A DNA stretch of 17,194 bases from Bacillota bacterium (GTDB taxonomy: Bacteria; Bacillota; Clostridia; Peptostreptococcales; Anaerovoracaceae). Positions 8,042 to 14,746 of this stretch are shown here, piece after piece. The position numbers were made by a program, and so were the translations under genes. The number at the start of each line of letters is the position of its first letter. The first letter of the stretch is position 1. Location of the stretch: the NCBI GenBank assembly GCA_016284485.1, contig JAEEOX010000147.1, positions 1 through 17,194 of the forward strand, given 5' to 3'. A model generated the notes under the pieces. The model was not told where the DNA came from. It worked only from the letters and a program-made list of their open reading frames with translations, and ran no database searches.

Positions 8042-8180
8042 TGCTATAACTTCCTTTCCTTTAGCTATGAATGATAATTGGTTGGCGGCGTACCGCCGTT
8101 TTGACTGTCTGCATGAACAGTCTCGGGTGGAAGGAATCCGATTAACGGCACATCGCTGTGCAGGTACCTTAGCCTCAGAA
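8042..8180 (-). promoter_or_regulatory. Structured leader between attenuator and cbiK
   Basis: This 139-base untranslated stretch has no gene. In transcript order it contains three short hairpins: GCACA-GCGA-TGTGC (8148-8161, a GNRA-type loop), GACTGT/ACAGTC around an 8-base loop (8103-8122), and GGCGG-TACG-CCGCC (8084-8097). The cbiK ribosome binding site follows. TGAGGC just after the attenuator could also pair with part of the terminator stem. I recognise no known aptamer here; the hairpins are seen, any function is inferred. Confidence 0.45.
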
Positions 8181-8208
8181 AAGAAAAAACCTCTGAAAGG
8201 CTCAGAGG
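8181..8208 (-). terminator. Riboswitch attenuator (intrinsic terminator)
   Basis: On the minus strand CCTCTGA (8208-8202) pairs with TCAGAGG (8196-8190) around a 5-base loop, followed directly by TTTTTTCTT. It lies between the cobalamin aptamer and cbiK with no gene before it, so it most likely is the expression platform: cobalamin binding would favour this hairpin and stop transcription. The competing antiterminator pairing could not be resolved by eye. Confidence 0.8.
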
Positions 8209-8299
8209 TAAAGTACACGTTAAAGCGGAAATACTGTGACCATATTCCCTCGTACGACCAATTCCTCGTGGCCCGGACAAATGTCCATGTACTGCGGAA

Positions 8300-8455
8300 G
8301 GCAGGTCTCCCGGCTCACTGATCGGACGCTCGTGCCGCCTTCCCGGTTTCCCAGTGGCATGTAGGCCTTCGCTCTCAGTTTACGGTGACGAGATCGCGCG
8401 GGATTCTCACCCGCTTCCCTATTATCCGGACCATGTCCGGCACCTTACGCTAACT
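8300..8455 (-). ncRNA. Cobalamin (B12) riboswitch aptamer
   Basis: Read on the minus strand, the leader carries the conserved cobalamin aptamer elements in order. These are GGTGCCGGACAT (from 8444 down), AATAGGGAAGCGGGTGAGAA with TCCCGC, the B12 box GCCACTGGG (8358-8350), AAGGCGGCACGAGCG, and ATCAGTGAGCCGGGAGACCTGCC ending at 8300. It sits about 35 bases after the predicted transcription start and ahead of an intrinsic terminator, so it should switch the whole cbi operon off at transcription level when adenosylcobalamin is abundant. Aptamer borders are approximate; identity is clear from motif order and operon context. Confidence 0.95.
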
Positions 8456-8496
8456 TATTGATTTGTTTCGGTAAGGGCAAGCCCAAACCTCGAAAT

Positions 8497-8525
8497 ATGT
8501 TAGCACACCCTTATACTAAAGTCAA
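8497..8525 (-). promoter_or_regulatory. Sigma-A-type promoter of the cbi operon
   Basis: On the minus strand TTGACT (8525-8520) and TAACAT (8502-8497) are separated by 17 bases. This puts the transcription start near 8490, just before the cobalamin riboswitch. It lies between the upstream terminator and the aptamer, exactly where the operon promoter is expected. Assigned from consensus match and position only. Confidence 0.75.
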
Positions 8526-8531
8526 GCATCG

Positions 8532-8558
8532 AAAAAGCCCTCTGAGCGAGGGCTTTTT
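8532..8558. terminator. Bidirectional intrinsic terminator after the zinc-ribbon gene
   Basis: AAAAAGCCCTC (8532-8542) and GAGGGCTTTTT (8548-8558) form a perfect 11-bp stem around TGAGC. The A/T tracts make it symmetric, but on the minus strand it lies 39 bases after the stop of the 482-residue zinc-ribbon protein, and upstream of the cbi promoter. It therefore ends that unit and insulates the cobalamin operon. Confidence 0.9.
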
Positions 8559-8596
8559 GTGCAAAAAATCCGCAATTGCAACGCTGTCTCGGATCC

Positions 8597-10045
8597 CTAG
8601 ATCCCAAGCACAGCCAGTTTCATGAAGATCCTGGTCAACACCTGCTGATAGTATTCGTAATCCGCCTGTGTCAGGCTGCCCGGATCTATGGAGTTCAACT
8701 CAGTCATTATGGTGGTGAACCTTTCCAGGAAGCTCTTGTAATCTTCTGACATCGAGGATTTGTCTTCCGCATTCTCATATTTGACCATGAAATCTACGTA
8801 TTCGTCTATGAAGTCCTCGTAGTCGTCCATGACGATCTTGAAATCAGACGATACTTCGCCGCTTGATGCAGGTTCTTCCTCTGTCTGCGGCTCTTCAGTA
8901 GCTGTATTCTCTGGTTCAGGCTCCTCAGACTCGGGCTGTTCCTCCCAGTCATAGGGAGCATCCGCGCGCACTATCATTATGTCGTTTCCGTAGTAACTCA
9001 CTGAGAGATGGAAACCGTCCTTATTGTCCGCATAGTAATAGTCCCCGCCTCTGGAATAGTTCACATCGAAGCCGCTGTCGATGCATCCGGTCACGTACTC
9101 ATCGTAATCCGCCTTGGGGGTATCGCCCACATAGATCACGAAACCGCTGTCTGTCTCCCACTCTACGTAACCCACCTGCGACTTTGGCTCGGGCACCAGC
9201 CTTCCTACCTGGTTCGTTGGCCATCTCAGAGCCGACATGGGCTTGGCAGCAGTAAGGTGAATGTCCATCTCTTTACCGGACTCGTAATAGTAGAGTTCAA
9301 GCTTGTTTCCCAACCTGTCGAAGGCAGCCCAGCCACCGTAGTGACTGTTGGGATCCTCATTGAATCCCATGTCTATGCAGGCCTTTTTGTATTCGGCAAA
9401 CTGCGTCTCAGAATAATGATACACTTCGCAGTCAAAGTCCTCGCTGGAATCGTTATATATGTGACCGTATTCCGAATCGGGCACAGGAAGCAAAGAACTG
9501 AGCCCGCTGCCGGGCCAGTAAAGCTTCTCATTGCGGTTGACCCCGCCGTTCAAACCGATGGTCAGAAGGAATACTATGATCAGGAGGAAGGCCACCGCCT
9601 GGAACACCTGTCTAAGGTTTGGAATCCTGGTCTTTATGGTGCCGTTTCCAAGAAGCAGCGATGCTCCCACCAGTCCTGTCTGCACCAATCCGATCACGCC
9701 TGCCAGAGGTGATGATCCCGAGGTAAAGGCCGCTATGGTGGAGATGAAGAATACGATCAGGAATACTATGAGGACTTTCCTTATGAAGCTTCTTCTGAAC
9801 TTCGCGATCCTTTCCTTCTCTTCCTGCTTCTCATGTTTTTCCTCGTCATATTTGAGTTTTTCCAGTTCCATTTCCTTTTTGGCCTTGGCCCGGATACGCT
9901 CTATCTTGACGTCGTCGCTTTCAACGATGAGTTCCTTTGCGCCGCAGTAGGGACAGGTGAGGATCCGGCTGTCCTCTTCCACCTCAAGGGTCCCGCCGCA
10001 TGCCGCACATCTGAGTTGTATGGTTTTTTTGTTTGTAGTTGCCAT
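8597..10045 (-). CDS. Zinc-ribbon membrane protein, unknown function
   Basis: A 482-residue protein not tied to a known process. It starts with a zinc ribbon (CxxC at 13/16 and 31/34, of the LRCAACGGTL...CPYCGAKE type), then a highly charged Lys/Glu-rich helix, probably coiled coil (about 45-88). Membrane segments follow at about 91-107, 114-133 and 146-165. The long extracytoplasmic part contains a segment with two YVxxCIDxGF-like or YKKACIDMGF-like repeats (about 225-350), a Glu/Pro/Thr-rich linker (about 370-400) and a helical C-terminal domain (about 400-482, DYEDFIDEYVDFMVKY), which resembles the DUF6591-type domain of Firmicute surface proteins. That last match is from memory. The ATG has AAGGGAG 7 bases upstream and lies 29 bp after the preceding zinc-ribbon gene, so the two form one unit. 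Confidence 0.85.
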   Translation of the reverse strand: MATTNKKTIQLRCAACGGTLEVEEDSRILTCPYCGAKELIVESDDVKIERIRAKAKKEMELEKLKYDEEKHEKQEEKERIAKFRRSFIRKVLIVFLIVFFISTIAAFTSGSSPLAGVIGLVQTGLVGASLLLGNGTIKTRIPNLRQVFQAVAFLLIIVFLLTIGLNGGVNRNEKLYWPGSGLSSLLPVPDSEYGHIYNDSSEDFDCEVYHYSETQFAEYKKACIDMGFNEDPNSHYGGWAAFDRLGNKLELYYYESGKEMDIHLTAAKPMSALRWPTNQVGRLVPEPKSQVGYVEWETDSGFVIYVGDTPKADYDEYVTGCIDSGFDVNYSRGGDYYYADNKDGFHLSVSYYGNDIMIVRADAPYDWEEQPESEEPEPENTATEEPQTEEEPASSGEVSSDFKIVMDDYEDFIDEYVDFMVKYENAEDKSSMSEDYKSFLERFTTIMTELNSIDPGSLTQADYEYYQQVLTRIFMKLAVLGI

Positions 10046-10074
10046 TAAATGTCTCCCTTATATCAACGTCGGCA

Positions 10075-10851
10075 CTAAACCAGTCCCAGCAGACCTGCCA
10101 GCTTTTCGATGGCGTAATACAGATCGTCATCCGCCGCGCTGAAAGCGTCCACATACTCTTCGTATGAACTGTCGAAGGTCAGTGCAGTCAGGTAAAAGGC
10201 CAGGTACTTTCCATACACGTCATTTATCGCATCTGCCAGCTCGGTCTCCCCGGCTTTTTCCGCCTGTTTCATGGCCTTGTCATAGAGGGACGATATGTTG
10301 TCATAATTGTCGCCGACAGTATCGATGTCATCCTTGTGCAGCTCCCAGACCGCATCCTTTGCTGCTTCCTCATCGCCGTCATATGCTGCGTTTTCGAGAG
10401 CGTCGTAACGGTAGTTGGCCATGTCGACTCCGATGTCCTCCAGAAGGATGGCATCGTCTATGACCGCCCCGCAGAAATCCTCCGCGATGATGTGGGGGTC
10501 TTCACCCTCCCCTCCTATTCCGCCGCCTATGCCGCCTGTGATCAGGTAGAGGGCTACAGCTCCGACAAAGACTGCGATGAGGATGGCCGACACAAGTCCG
10601 ACCTTGGATTTTTTCTTAGGGCCGGAGGGCTGCTGTGCTTCGGTCGGATCGTTGTAAAATATCTGTCTCTTGGGATCGGTCTCCTCTTCAACAGGCACCG
10701 CTTTCGTCACAGGATTTGCCTGACGGTCCCTGGTGTCTGCCAGTTCCGCCCAGGCTCCCCTGGACCTCCCTGAACTCACTATTTCGCCGCAGTAAGGACA
10801 GGTCTCCAGTCCGTCCTCTATCTTGGCTCCGCATACCGGGCATCTTTTCAT
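10075..10851 (-). CDS. Zinc-ribbon single-pass membrane protein (paralogue of 11624-12400)
   Basis: A 258-residue protein with an N-terminal zinc ribbon (Cys 4, 7, 18, 21), a polar linker, one membrane segment (about 84-106) preceded by KKKSK, a Gly-rich hinge and an acidic helical domain (about 117-258). No enzymatic motif is visible. The outer domain shares a clear pattern with the protein at 11624-12400: LLEDIGV early, and a later stretch of ADAxxDxYxKY...SYxEyxdxxxAAD. Both are 258 residues long with the same layout, so they are diverged paralogues. A GGAGG site lies 8 bases before the ATG and the gene has its own promoter. Function unknown; perhaps envelope sensing or an anchor, but that is a guess. 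Confidence 0.85.
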   Translation of the reverse strand: MKRCPVCGAKIEDGLETCPYCGEIVSSGRSRGAWAELADTRDRQANPVTKAVPVEEETDPKRQIFYNDPTEAQQPSGPKKKSKVGLVSAILIAVFVGAVALYLITGGIGGGIGGEGEDPHIIAEDFCGAVIDDAILLEDIGVDMANYRYDALENAAYDGDEEAAKDAVWELHKDDIDTVGDNYDNISSLYDKAMKQAEKAGETELADAINDVYGKYLAFYLTALTFDSSYEEYVDAFSAADDDLYYAIEKLAGLLGLV

Positions 10852-10890
10852 CTTCGTGTCCTCCGTATATGTTGCGATATATCCTAAAAA

Positions 10891-10919
10891 ATGCTACCTT
10901 TTCCAGCAAAAAATGTCAA
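10891..10919 (-). promoter_or_regulatory. Sigma-A-type promoter for the two zinc-ribbon genes
   Basis: On the minus strand TTGACA (10919-10914, perfect -35) and TAGCAT (10896-10891, 4 of 6) are separated by 17 bases. The spacer contains an A/T-rich tract. It lies in the 74-bp gap between the sfsA stop and the ATG at 10851, so the zinc-ribbon pair can be transcribed separately from the upstream unit. No terminator is visible after sfsA, so read-through is also possible. Confidence 0.75.
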
Positions 10920-10925
10920 TCAGTT

Positions 10926-11621
10926 TTACAGCCTGACTTCCATCGGATCCCTTATCTCCATGCTGTTCTCTTTGACCTCACAGTCGTAGGCCAGCACCTG
11001 CACTCCCCGTTCAGAAGCTTCCCCGAGAGCATCCGCAAAATCCTTGTGGATCTCCCTGTCAGGCTCGAAGTATTTCACGTCTTTCATCTGTATCACGAAC
11101 AAAAGATATGCCTCATAGCCTTCCTTAAGGCACTCTGTAAGCTCGTGTATGTGCTTGATCCCCCTCTCAGTGGGAGCGTCCGGGAAACGCACCACTCCGT
11201 CATCCTCCAGGGTAACGCCCTTGACCTCCACGAAAGCCTTCCTTGTCTTCCCTGCCTCATCCGTGTATTCCAGATAAAGATCGAACCTGGAATTGCCGAA
11301 GGTGACTTCACGCTTCAGGAGGGTCACGTCCTTTTTGAACCCGCCTGCGCTTATCCACTCATAGGCTGCGGCATTTGGTATCTGGGAATCCATGTTCACC
11401 AGACGGTTCCCCTTCTGAACCGCCACCAGATCGTACAGGGTCTTCCTTGCCGGGTTATCCGACTTCTCCAAAAACACCTTGGCTCCGGGCACCAGCAGTT
11501 CTCTGCACCGTCCGGTATTCTTGACGTGGACCGTGACGGGCGCACCGTCGACCATCACGTTGGCGATGAACCGGTTGGGGCGGGATATGAAAGTTGCTTT
11601 GACGATGTTGTTGTAGTTCAT
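10926..11621 (-). CDS. sfsA: SfsA family protein (sugar fermentation stimulation protein homologue)
   Basis: A 231-residue full-length SfsA. The family has an N-terminal OB-like region and a C-terminal PD-(D/E)xK nuclease-like fold. It is named for an E. coli gene that raised maltose gene expression; its true role is unsettled. Signatures are NNIVKATFISRPNRFIA (4-20), VHVKNTGRCRELL (31-43), PNAAA (82-86), SRFDLYLE (111-118), FVEVKGVTL (130-138) and FPDAPTERGIKHIHEL. Asp114 with Glu132/Lys134 would form the nuclease-like site. The ATG is 2 bases after the stop of the zinc-ribbon gene, and only weak AGAG lies close upstream, so translation is probably coupled. Confidence 0.94.
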   Translation of the reverse strand: MNYNNIVKATFISRPNRFIANVMVDGAPVTVHVKNTGRCRELLVPGAKVFLEKSDNPARKTLYDLVAVQKGNRLVNMDSQIPNAAAYEWISAGGFKKDVTLLKREVTFGNSRFDLYLEYTDEAGKTRKAFVEVKGVTLEDDGVVRFPDAPTERGIKHIHELTECLKEGYEAYLLFVIQMKDVKYFEPDREIHKDFADALGEASERGVQVLAYDCEVKENSMEIRDPMEVRL

Positions 11622-11623
11622 CT

Positions 11624-12400
11624 CTAATTGTCAGTTATCAAATAATCCTCAAGGAGAGGTACGATCGTCTGAATCGATAGACCTAACTTCGTATCCGCAG
11701 CATTATAGTTATCAATAAACTCGCTATAACTGCAATTGAAGAGGAACACTGCATTGTATAAGTCCGTGTATTTGCTATACAGGTCACGAACAGCGTCTGC
11801 AAGCGCACTAAGTTTTGCTTTTTCCGACAGAGCAAGAGCATCTTGATACATTTTGGTTATTTCAGAATAATTTGAGAATAGTTTCGAAACATCATCGCTA
11901 TGCTCATCGAATACAGCTTTAAAAGCGTCATCAACGTTTGCGTACTTATTATCCCATATAGTAGCGCGCCAGTTTTCTCCTATTTCAACACCAATATCTT
12001 CCAGCAATACAGCATCGCATAACACCTGATAAGAAAACTCCGCAGCACTGGACTTTGCCATATCAACTTTCGTAAAATTATAAAAGTCATACCCTAAGTA
12101 CGCAGCAACTAATAACACAGGAATCAACACAATCAGAAGACATCCCTTATGGGCTTTTTTCTTTTTGTATTCGCTTTCTGATGGAACGACATATGTCTGA
12201 TAATGTGGTTTCCTATCATCTGAACCATCAAAACGAGTCGTCTCTTCTGGTTCATCATCCTTGTAGTCCCACCCACTCATTTCAACCCATTTGGATTTTT
12301 TGCCGTCATTTTCTATCCGACTTCCGCAGTATGGACAAAAAACATGATTCGGTTCTATCTCCGCGCCGCAGTGTGCACATGTGATTTTCTTCTCATCCAT
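11624..12400 (-). CDS. AT-rich zinc-ribbon single-pass membrane protein
   Basis: A 258-residue protein: zinc ribbon (Cys 8, 11, 22, 25), polar linker, KKKKAHK then one membrane segment (about 86-106), and an outer helical domain (about 110-258). It is a diverged paralogue of the protein at 10075-10851, sharing LLEDIGV and the ADAxxDLYSKY...SYSEF...AAD pattern. Its base composition is unlike its neighbours: two 60-base samples (11701-11760 and 11821-11880) are about 32% G+C, whereas a sample from the amidohydrolase gene (13501-13560) is about 62%. Codons follow, with many A/T-ending choices. This suggests recent acquisition. Even so it is packed 18 bp after the hydrolase and 2 bp before sfsA, so it is transcribed with them. 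AAGGTG serves as ribosome binding site. Function unknown. Confidence 0.85.
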   Translation of the reverse strand: MDEKKITCAHCGAEIEPNHVFCPYCGSRIENDGKKSKWVEMSGWDYKDDEPEETTRFDGSDDRKPHYQTYVVPSESEYKKKKAHKGCLLIVLIPVLLVAAYLGYDFYNFTKVDMAKSSAAEFSYQVLCDAVLLEDIGVEIGENWRATIWDNKYANVDDAFKAVFDEHSDDVSKLFSNYSEITKMYQDALALSEKAKLSALADAVRDLYSKYTDLYNAVFLFNCSYSEFIDNYNAADTKLGLSIQTIVPLLEDYLITDN

Positions 12401-12418
12401 CTCTTCACCTTATTGGTC

Positions 12419-13339
12419 TTAAAAACCTATTGCCTTCAGGAACCCCTCAATAATGCCTCTGTACTCTTCTTCCCCTGCGATCTCCCTGGACTGAGCGTGC
12501 TCCGCACCCGGGATCAGGTGTATCTCGCTGTAACCCTTCTGGGCATCGTGCATGACCTGGCTGTTGGAGGGCTTGATGAAACTGTCCTCTGCACCGTGGA
12601 TGAAACAGACAGGTACCTCGTTGTCCCTGAGTGCATCCACGGCCGATGTCAGTTTCATGTCGTAGCCGTATCTGCTCTTCATTATTGAATTGACGCAGGG
12701 AGTGAGCCAGCTCACGTGGAAATTCTTGTATGTGGAGTTCATCAGGTCGTACAGGTTGCTGAACCCGCAGTCCGCCACCACGAACTTCACGTCCGGTGCA
12801 TATTTCAGAACAGAAAGTGAGATGCTGCTTCCCATGGATTCTCCGTGAAGTCCCAGCAGGATGTCCCTTCCGTAGCGCTCATATGTGTCCTCGATGAGCT
12901 TCATAAGATCCTCAGATTCGAACTGACCCAGGCTCACGGGAGTTTTTTCGTTCTCACCGTGGCATCTGACGTCGTAGATCACGCAGTTGAAGCCCAGAGC
13001 CCTGTAGCAGCTCAGGTATTTCACACTGCCGTACCTGTTAGAGGTGAAACCGTGGGTAAGGATCATGAATTTTTTGCTCTCCTCCTCTGCCCTTATGAAG
13101 GTGCAGTGGAGCACGTAGCCGTCCTTGCCTTCAACGGTATAGTTCTCTTTATCATAGGAATCGTACTCTCCCCAGAGGCCGTGTTCCTTTTCCCAGGCCA
13201 TCTCCTGGTCCAGAGTCATGCCCTTGGGCAGCGCAGTGGACCGCGCAAAATATCCGGCCGCAACATATATCAGCACCGCCAGAACGACGATGATCGCTAT
13301 AAGCACTATCAAAAATGTGTTCATCTTCTTTCTCTCCAT
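12419..13339 (-). CDS. Membrane-anchored alpha/beta hydrolase
   Basis: A 306-residue serine hydrolase of the alpha/beta fold, substrate unknown. A single N-terminal membrane segment (about 8-30) follows MERKK, so the catalytic domain probably faces outward. The catalytic set is visible: oxyanion HGFTS (96-100), nucleophile elbow GESMG with Ser168, acid Asp252 in HGAEDSF, and His281 in GAEHAQS. This pattern matches Firmicute hydrolases of the YqkD/BAAT-like type, esterase or peptidase activity not being distinguishable. Two starts are possible: ATG 13339, 2 bases after the amidohydrolase stop, gives a positive N-terminus before the membrane helix. ATG 13324 has GGAGAG 7 bases upstream and would remove those charges. 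I keep the longer form. It is followed by the AT-rich zinc-ribbon gene. Confidence 0.88.
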   Translation of the reverse strand: MERKKMNTFLIVLIAIIVVLAVLIYVAAGYFARSTALPKGMTLDQEMAWEKEHGLWGEYDSYDKENYTVEGKDGYVLHCTFIRAEEESKKFMILTHGFTSNRYGSVKYLSCYRALGFNCVIYDVRCHGENEKTPVSLGQFESEDLMKLIEDTYERYGRDILLGLHGESMGSSISLSVLKYAPDVKFVVADCGFSNLYDLMNSTYKNFHVSWLTPCVNSIMKSRYGYDMKLTSAVDALRDNEVPVCFIHGAEDSFIKPSNSQVMHDAQKGYSEIHLIPGAEHAQSREIAGEEEYRGIIEGFLKAIGF

Positions 13340-13341
13340 GC

Positions 13342-14145
13342 TCAGTACAGTTCCGGCCGCCTGTGTTTCAGAAGGGGAAGCTGCTCCCTGATCTGATCCA
13401 CGTAATCCGTATCTATGTCTCCGTAGATTATGCTTGTCTTCTCATCTCCGTGGGAGACGAAGTCGCCCCAGGGGCTGACGATGCAGGAATGGCCGTAGGA
13501 ATGGTACGGGCCGTCGCTGTCCCCTGCTCTGGCGTTGGCAGCCAGGTAGATCTGATTGTCCAGCGCCCTTGCCCTCATGGTGAGATCCCAGTGGGCAGGT
13601 CCCGTGGTCATGTTGAAGGCCGCAGGAAGCACCACCAGTCCGGCGCCCTCCAGAGCCATCTTCCTGAACCACTCCGGGAATCTGACATCGTAGCATATGG
13701 CCACACCGATCCTGCAGAATTCGGTGTCCAGCACCAGCATCTCATCGCCCGGCGTCAAAGTGTCGGACTCCCGGAAGCTGATGCCTCCCTTTATGTCCAC
13801 GTCGAAGAGATGGACCTTCCTGAAGCGGCCCAACATCTTACCTTCCCTGTCAAATGAGAAGGACGTGTTGTATATCTTTCCTTCCTCTTCTTCGGGTATG
13901 GAACCTCCTATGAGATATATCCCCAGGTCCTCAGCCAGCCTCGACATGAATTCCACAGTCGGACCGTCTGCGGGCTCCGCCGCTGTCCTGAAAAACCTGG
14001 CCGCGTAAGGGCAGTTCCACATCTCCGGCAGGCTCACCACCTGTGCCCCGCCGTCCGTAGCACGCTTCACGTATTCTGATGCGAGCCTCAGGTTCGCTTT
14101 TTTGTCATCCGATCCGTCTATCTGGCATAATCCTATTCTGAACAT
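13342..14145 (-). CDS. Nit-type carbon-nitrogen hydrolase (omega-amidase / Nit2-like)
   Basis: A 267-residue cytoplasmic amidohydrolase of the nitrilase superfamily. The Glu-Lys-Cys triad is present: Glu41 in SLPEMWNCPY, Lys110 in FRKVHLFD, and Cys151 in AICYDVRFPE. The stretches ISFRESDTLTPGD, AAFNMTTGPAHWDL and RARALDNQ fit the Nit2 / omega-amidase branch, which hydrolyses alpha-ketoglutaramate or ketosuccinamate; deaminated-glutathione amidase (Nit1) is the alternative. The frame is open to a TTG at 14181, but ATG 14145 has AAGGTGG 5 bases upstream and gives the usual N-terminus (MFRIGLCQID), so it is used. First gene of a four-gene minus-strand unit; the stop is 2 bases before the hydrolase ATG. 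Confidence 0.92.
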   Translation of the reverse strand: MFRIGLCQIDGSDDKKANLRLASEYVKRATDGGAQVVSLPEMWNCPYAARFFRTAAEPADGPTVEFMSRLAEDLGIYLIGGSIPEEEEGKIYNTSFSFDREGKMLGRFRKVHLFDVDIKGGISFRESDTLTPGDEMLVLDTEFCRIGVAICYDVRFPEWFRKMALEGAGLVVLPAAFNMTTGPAHWDLTMRARALDNQIYLAANARAGDSDGPYHSYGHSCIVSPWGDFVSHGDEKTSIIYGDIDTDYVDQIREQLPLLKHRRPELY

Positions 14146-14174
14146 CTCTGCCACCTTTTCTGTCAGGTACGCCG

Positions 14175-14196
14175 GGCGCAAAAGATCTTTTGCGCC
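14175..14196. promoter_or_regulatory. Perfect 22-bp palindrome downstream of the amidohydrolase promoter
   Basis: GGCGCAAAAGA and TCTTTTGCGCC are exact reverse complements with no gap. The element lies about 13-34 bases after the transcription start predicted from the minus-strand promoter and about 29 bases before the ATG at 14145. It could be a repressor operator, or a hairpin near the 5' end of the mRNA. There is no T-tract on the minus strand after it, so a terminator is unlikely. Confidence 0.55.
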
Positions 14197-14215
14197 AAAT
14201 AATCCCTCAATATAT

Positions 14216-14244
14216 ATTATATTTCATGGGAAAGACTGTGGCAA
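14216..14244 (-). promoter_or_regulatory. Sigma-A-type promoter for the amidohydrolase unit
   Basis: On the minus strand TTGCCA (14244-14239) and a perfect TATAAT (14221-14216) are separated by 17 bases, with an AT-rich stretch following. Transcription would start near 14209. It drives the amidohydrolase, hydrolase, zinc-ribbon and sfsA genes, which are separated by 2, 18 and 2 bp. Confidence 0.8.
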
Positions 14245-14265
14245 GATTACATTGTGTGGTATAAT
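14238..14265 (+). promoter_or_regulatory. Divergent promoter for the ArsC/Spx-like gene
   Basis: On the plus strand TATAAT (14260-14265) is preceded by TGG, making an extended -10, with GTGGCA (14238-14243, 4 of 6 to consensus) 16 bases upstream. Its -35 overlaps the -35 of the minus-strand promoter, so the two may compete for polymerase or share a regulator. Confidence 0.65.
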
Positions 14266-14307
14266 GTTGTATGAAGGTGAAATGAACCATTGAAGAAAGG
14301 AATTGCC

Positions 14308-14664
14308 ATGAAACCGACTTTTGTATGTTATCCCAGATGCTCCACCTGCAAGAAGGCCCAGAAATGGCTGGAGGAGCATGGAATAGACTTTGAGATCCGC
14401 CACATCGCCGAGGACAACCCTTCCAAAAAGGAGATAAAGGCGTGGTCAAAGGACAGCGGTCTTCCCCTTAAAAGATTCTTCAACACCAGTGGGCAGCTGT
14501 ACCGCAGTCTGGAGCTTAAGGATCGCCTGGGCGGAATGTCCGATGATGAGCAGTACGACCTTCTGGCTTCCGACGGCATGCTGGTGAAGCGTCCCATCCT
14601 TGTGGGGCCCAACTACGTGCTGGTGGGCTTCAGAGAGGAAGAATGGGCTGAGACACTGCTGTAA
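14308..14664 (+). CDS. ArsC/Spx family thioredoxin-like protein
   Basis: A 118-residue protein of the ArsC/Spx/YffB family (thioredoxin fold with an inserted helical domain). The redox-type motif PRCSTCKKA gives CxxC at Cys11 and Cys14, the Spx-like arrangement, and KRPIL (94-98) is the conserved family segment near the C-terminus. It could be a glutaredoxin-like oxidoreductase, an arsenate reductase relative or an Spx-type RNA polymerase regulator; the sequence alone does not decide. There are no arsenic resistance genes beside it, which weakens an arsenate role. ATG 14308 has AAAGGA 7 bases upstream; an in-frame TTG at 14290 is less likely. It is the only clear plus-strand gene, monocistronic between its own promoter and a terminator 16 bp after the stop. 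Confidence 0.9.
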   Translation: MKPTFVCYPRCSTCKKAQKWLEEHGIDFEIRHIAEDNPSKKEIKAWSKDSGLPLKRFFNTSGQLYRSLELKDRLGGMSDDEQYDLLASDGMLVKRPILVGPNYVLVGFREEEWAETLL

Positions 14665-14680
14665 ACACTATGATCGTAAA

Positions 14681-14724
14681 GCAAAAAGCCCGGGTCAGGA
14701 TCGTTCCTGTGCCCGGGTTTTTGC
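14681..14724. terminator. Bidirectional terminator between the ArsC-like gene and glmS
   Basis: CCCGGG (14689-14694) pairs with CCCGGG (14712-14717), and inside it CAGGA pairs with TCCTG around a TCGT loop. A-rich (14683-14687) and T-rich (14718-14722) flanks give a U-tract in either direction. The two genes converge here (stops at 14664 and 14747), so one hairpin ends both. Confidence 0.9.
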
Positions 14725-14746
14725 TGTGTTTTGGAGAATCGAGTCC

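Noticed and set aside
8042..8218. N-terminal extension of cbiK by 59 codons
   Set aside because: It would be translated through the attenuator stem and leader hairpins, has no matching family sequence, and would hide the lipoprotein signal. ATG 8041 has a good ribosome binding site.
8065..8280. 71-codon minus-strand frame in the leader
   Set aside because: Lies over riboswitch platform and attenuator; composition and context indicate untranslated RNA.
10635..11627. 330-codon plus-strand open frame
   Set aside because: Spans the antisense of sfsA, the intergenic promoter and part of a zinc-ribbon gene. The protein has no recognisable domain and the minus-strand genes explain the region.
14290..14307. 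Upstream TTG start for the ArsC/Spx-like gene
   Set aside because: ATG 14308 has AAAGGA at proper distance and gives the standard family N-terminus; the 6 extra codons are the ribosome binding region itself.
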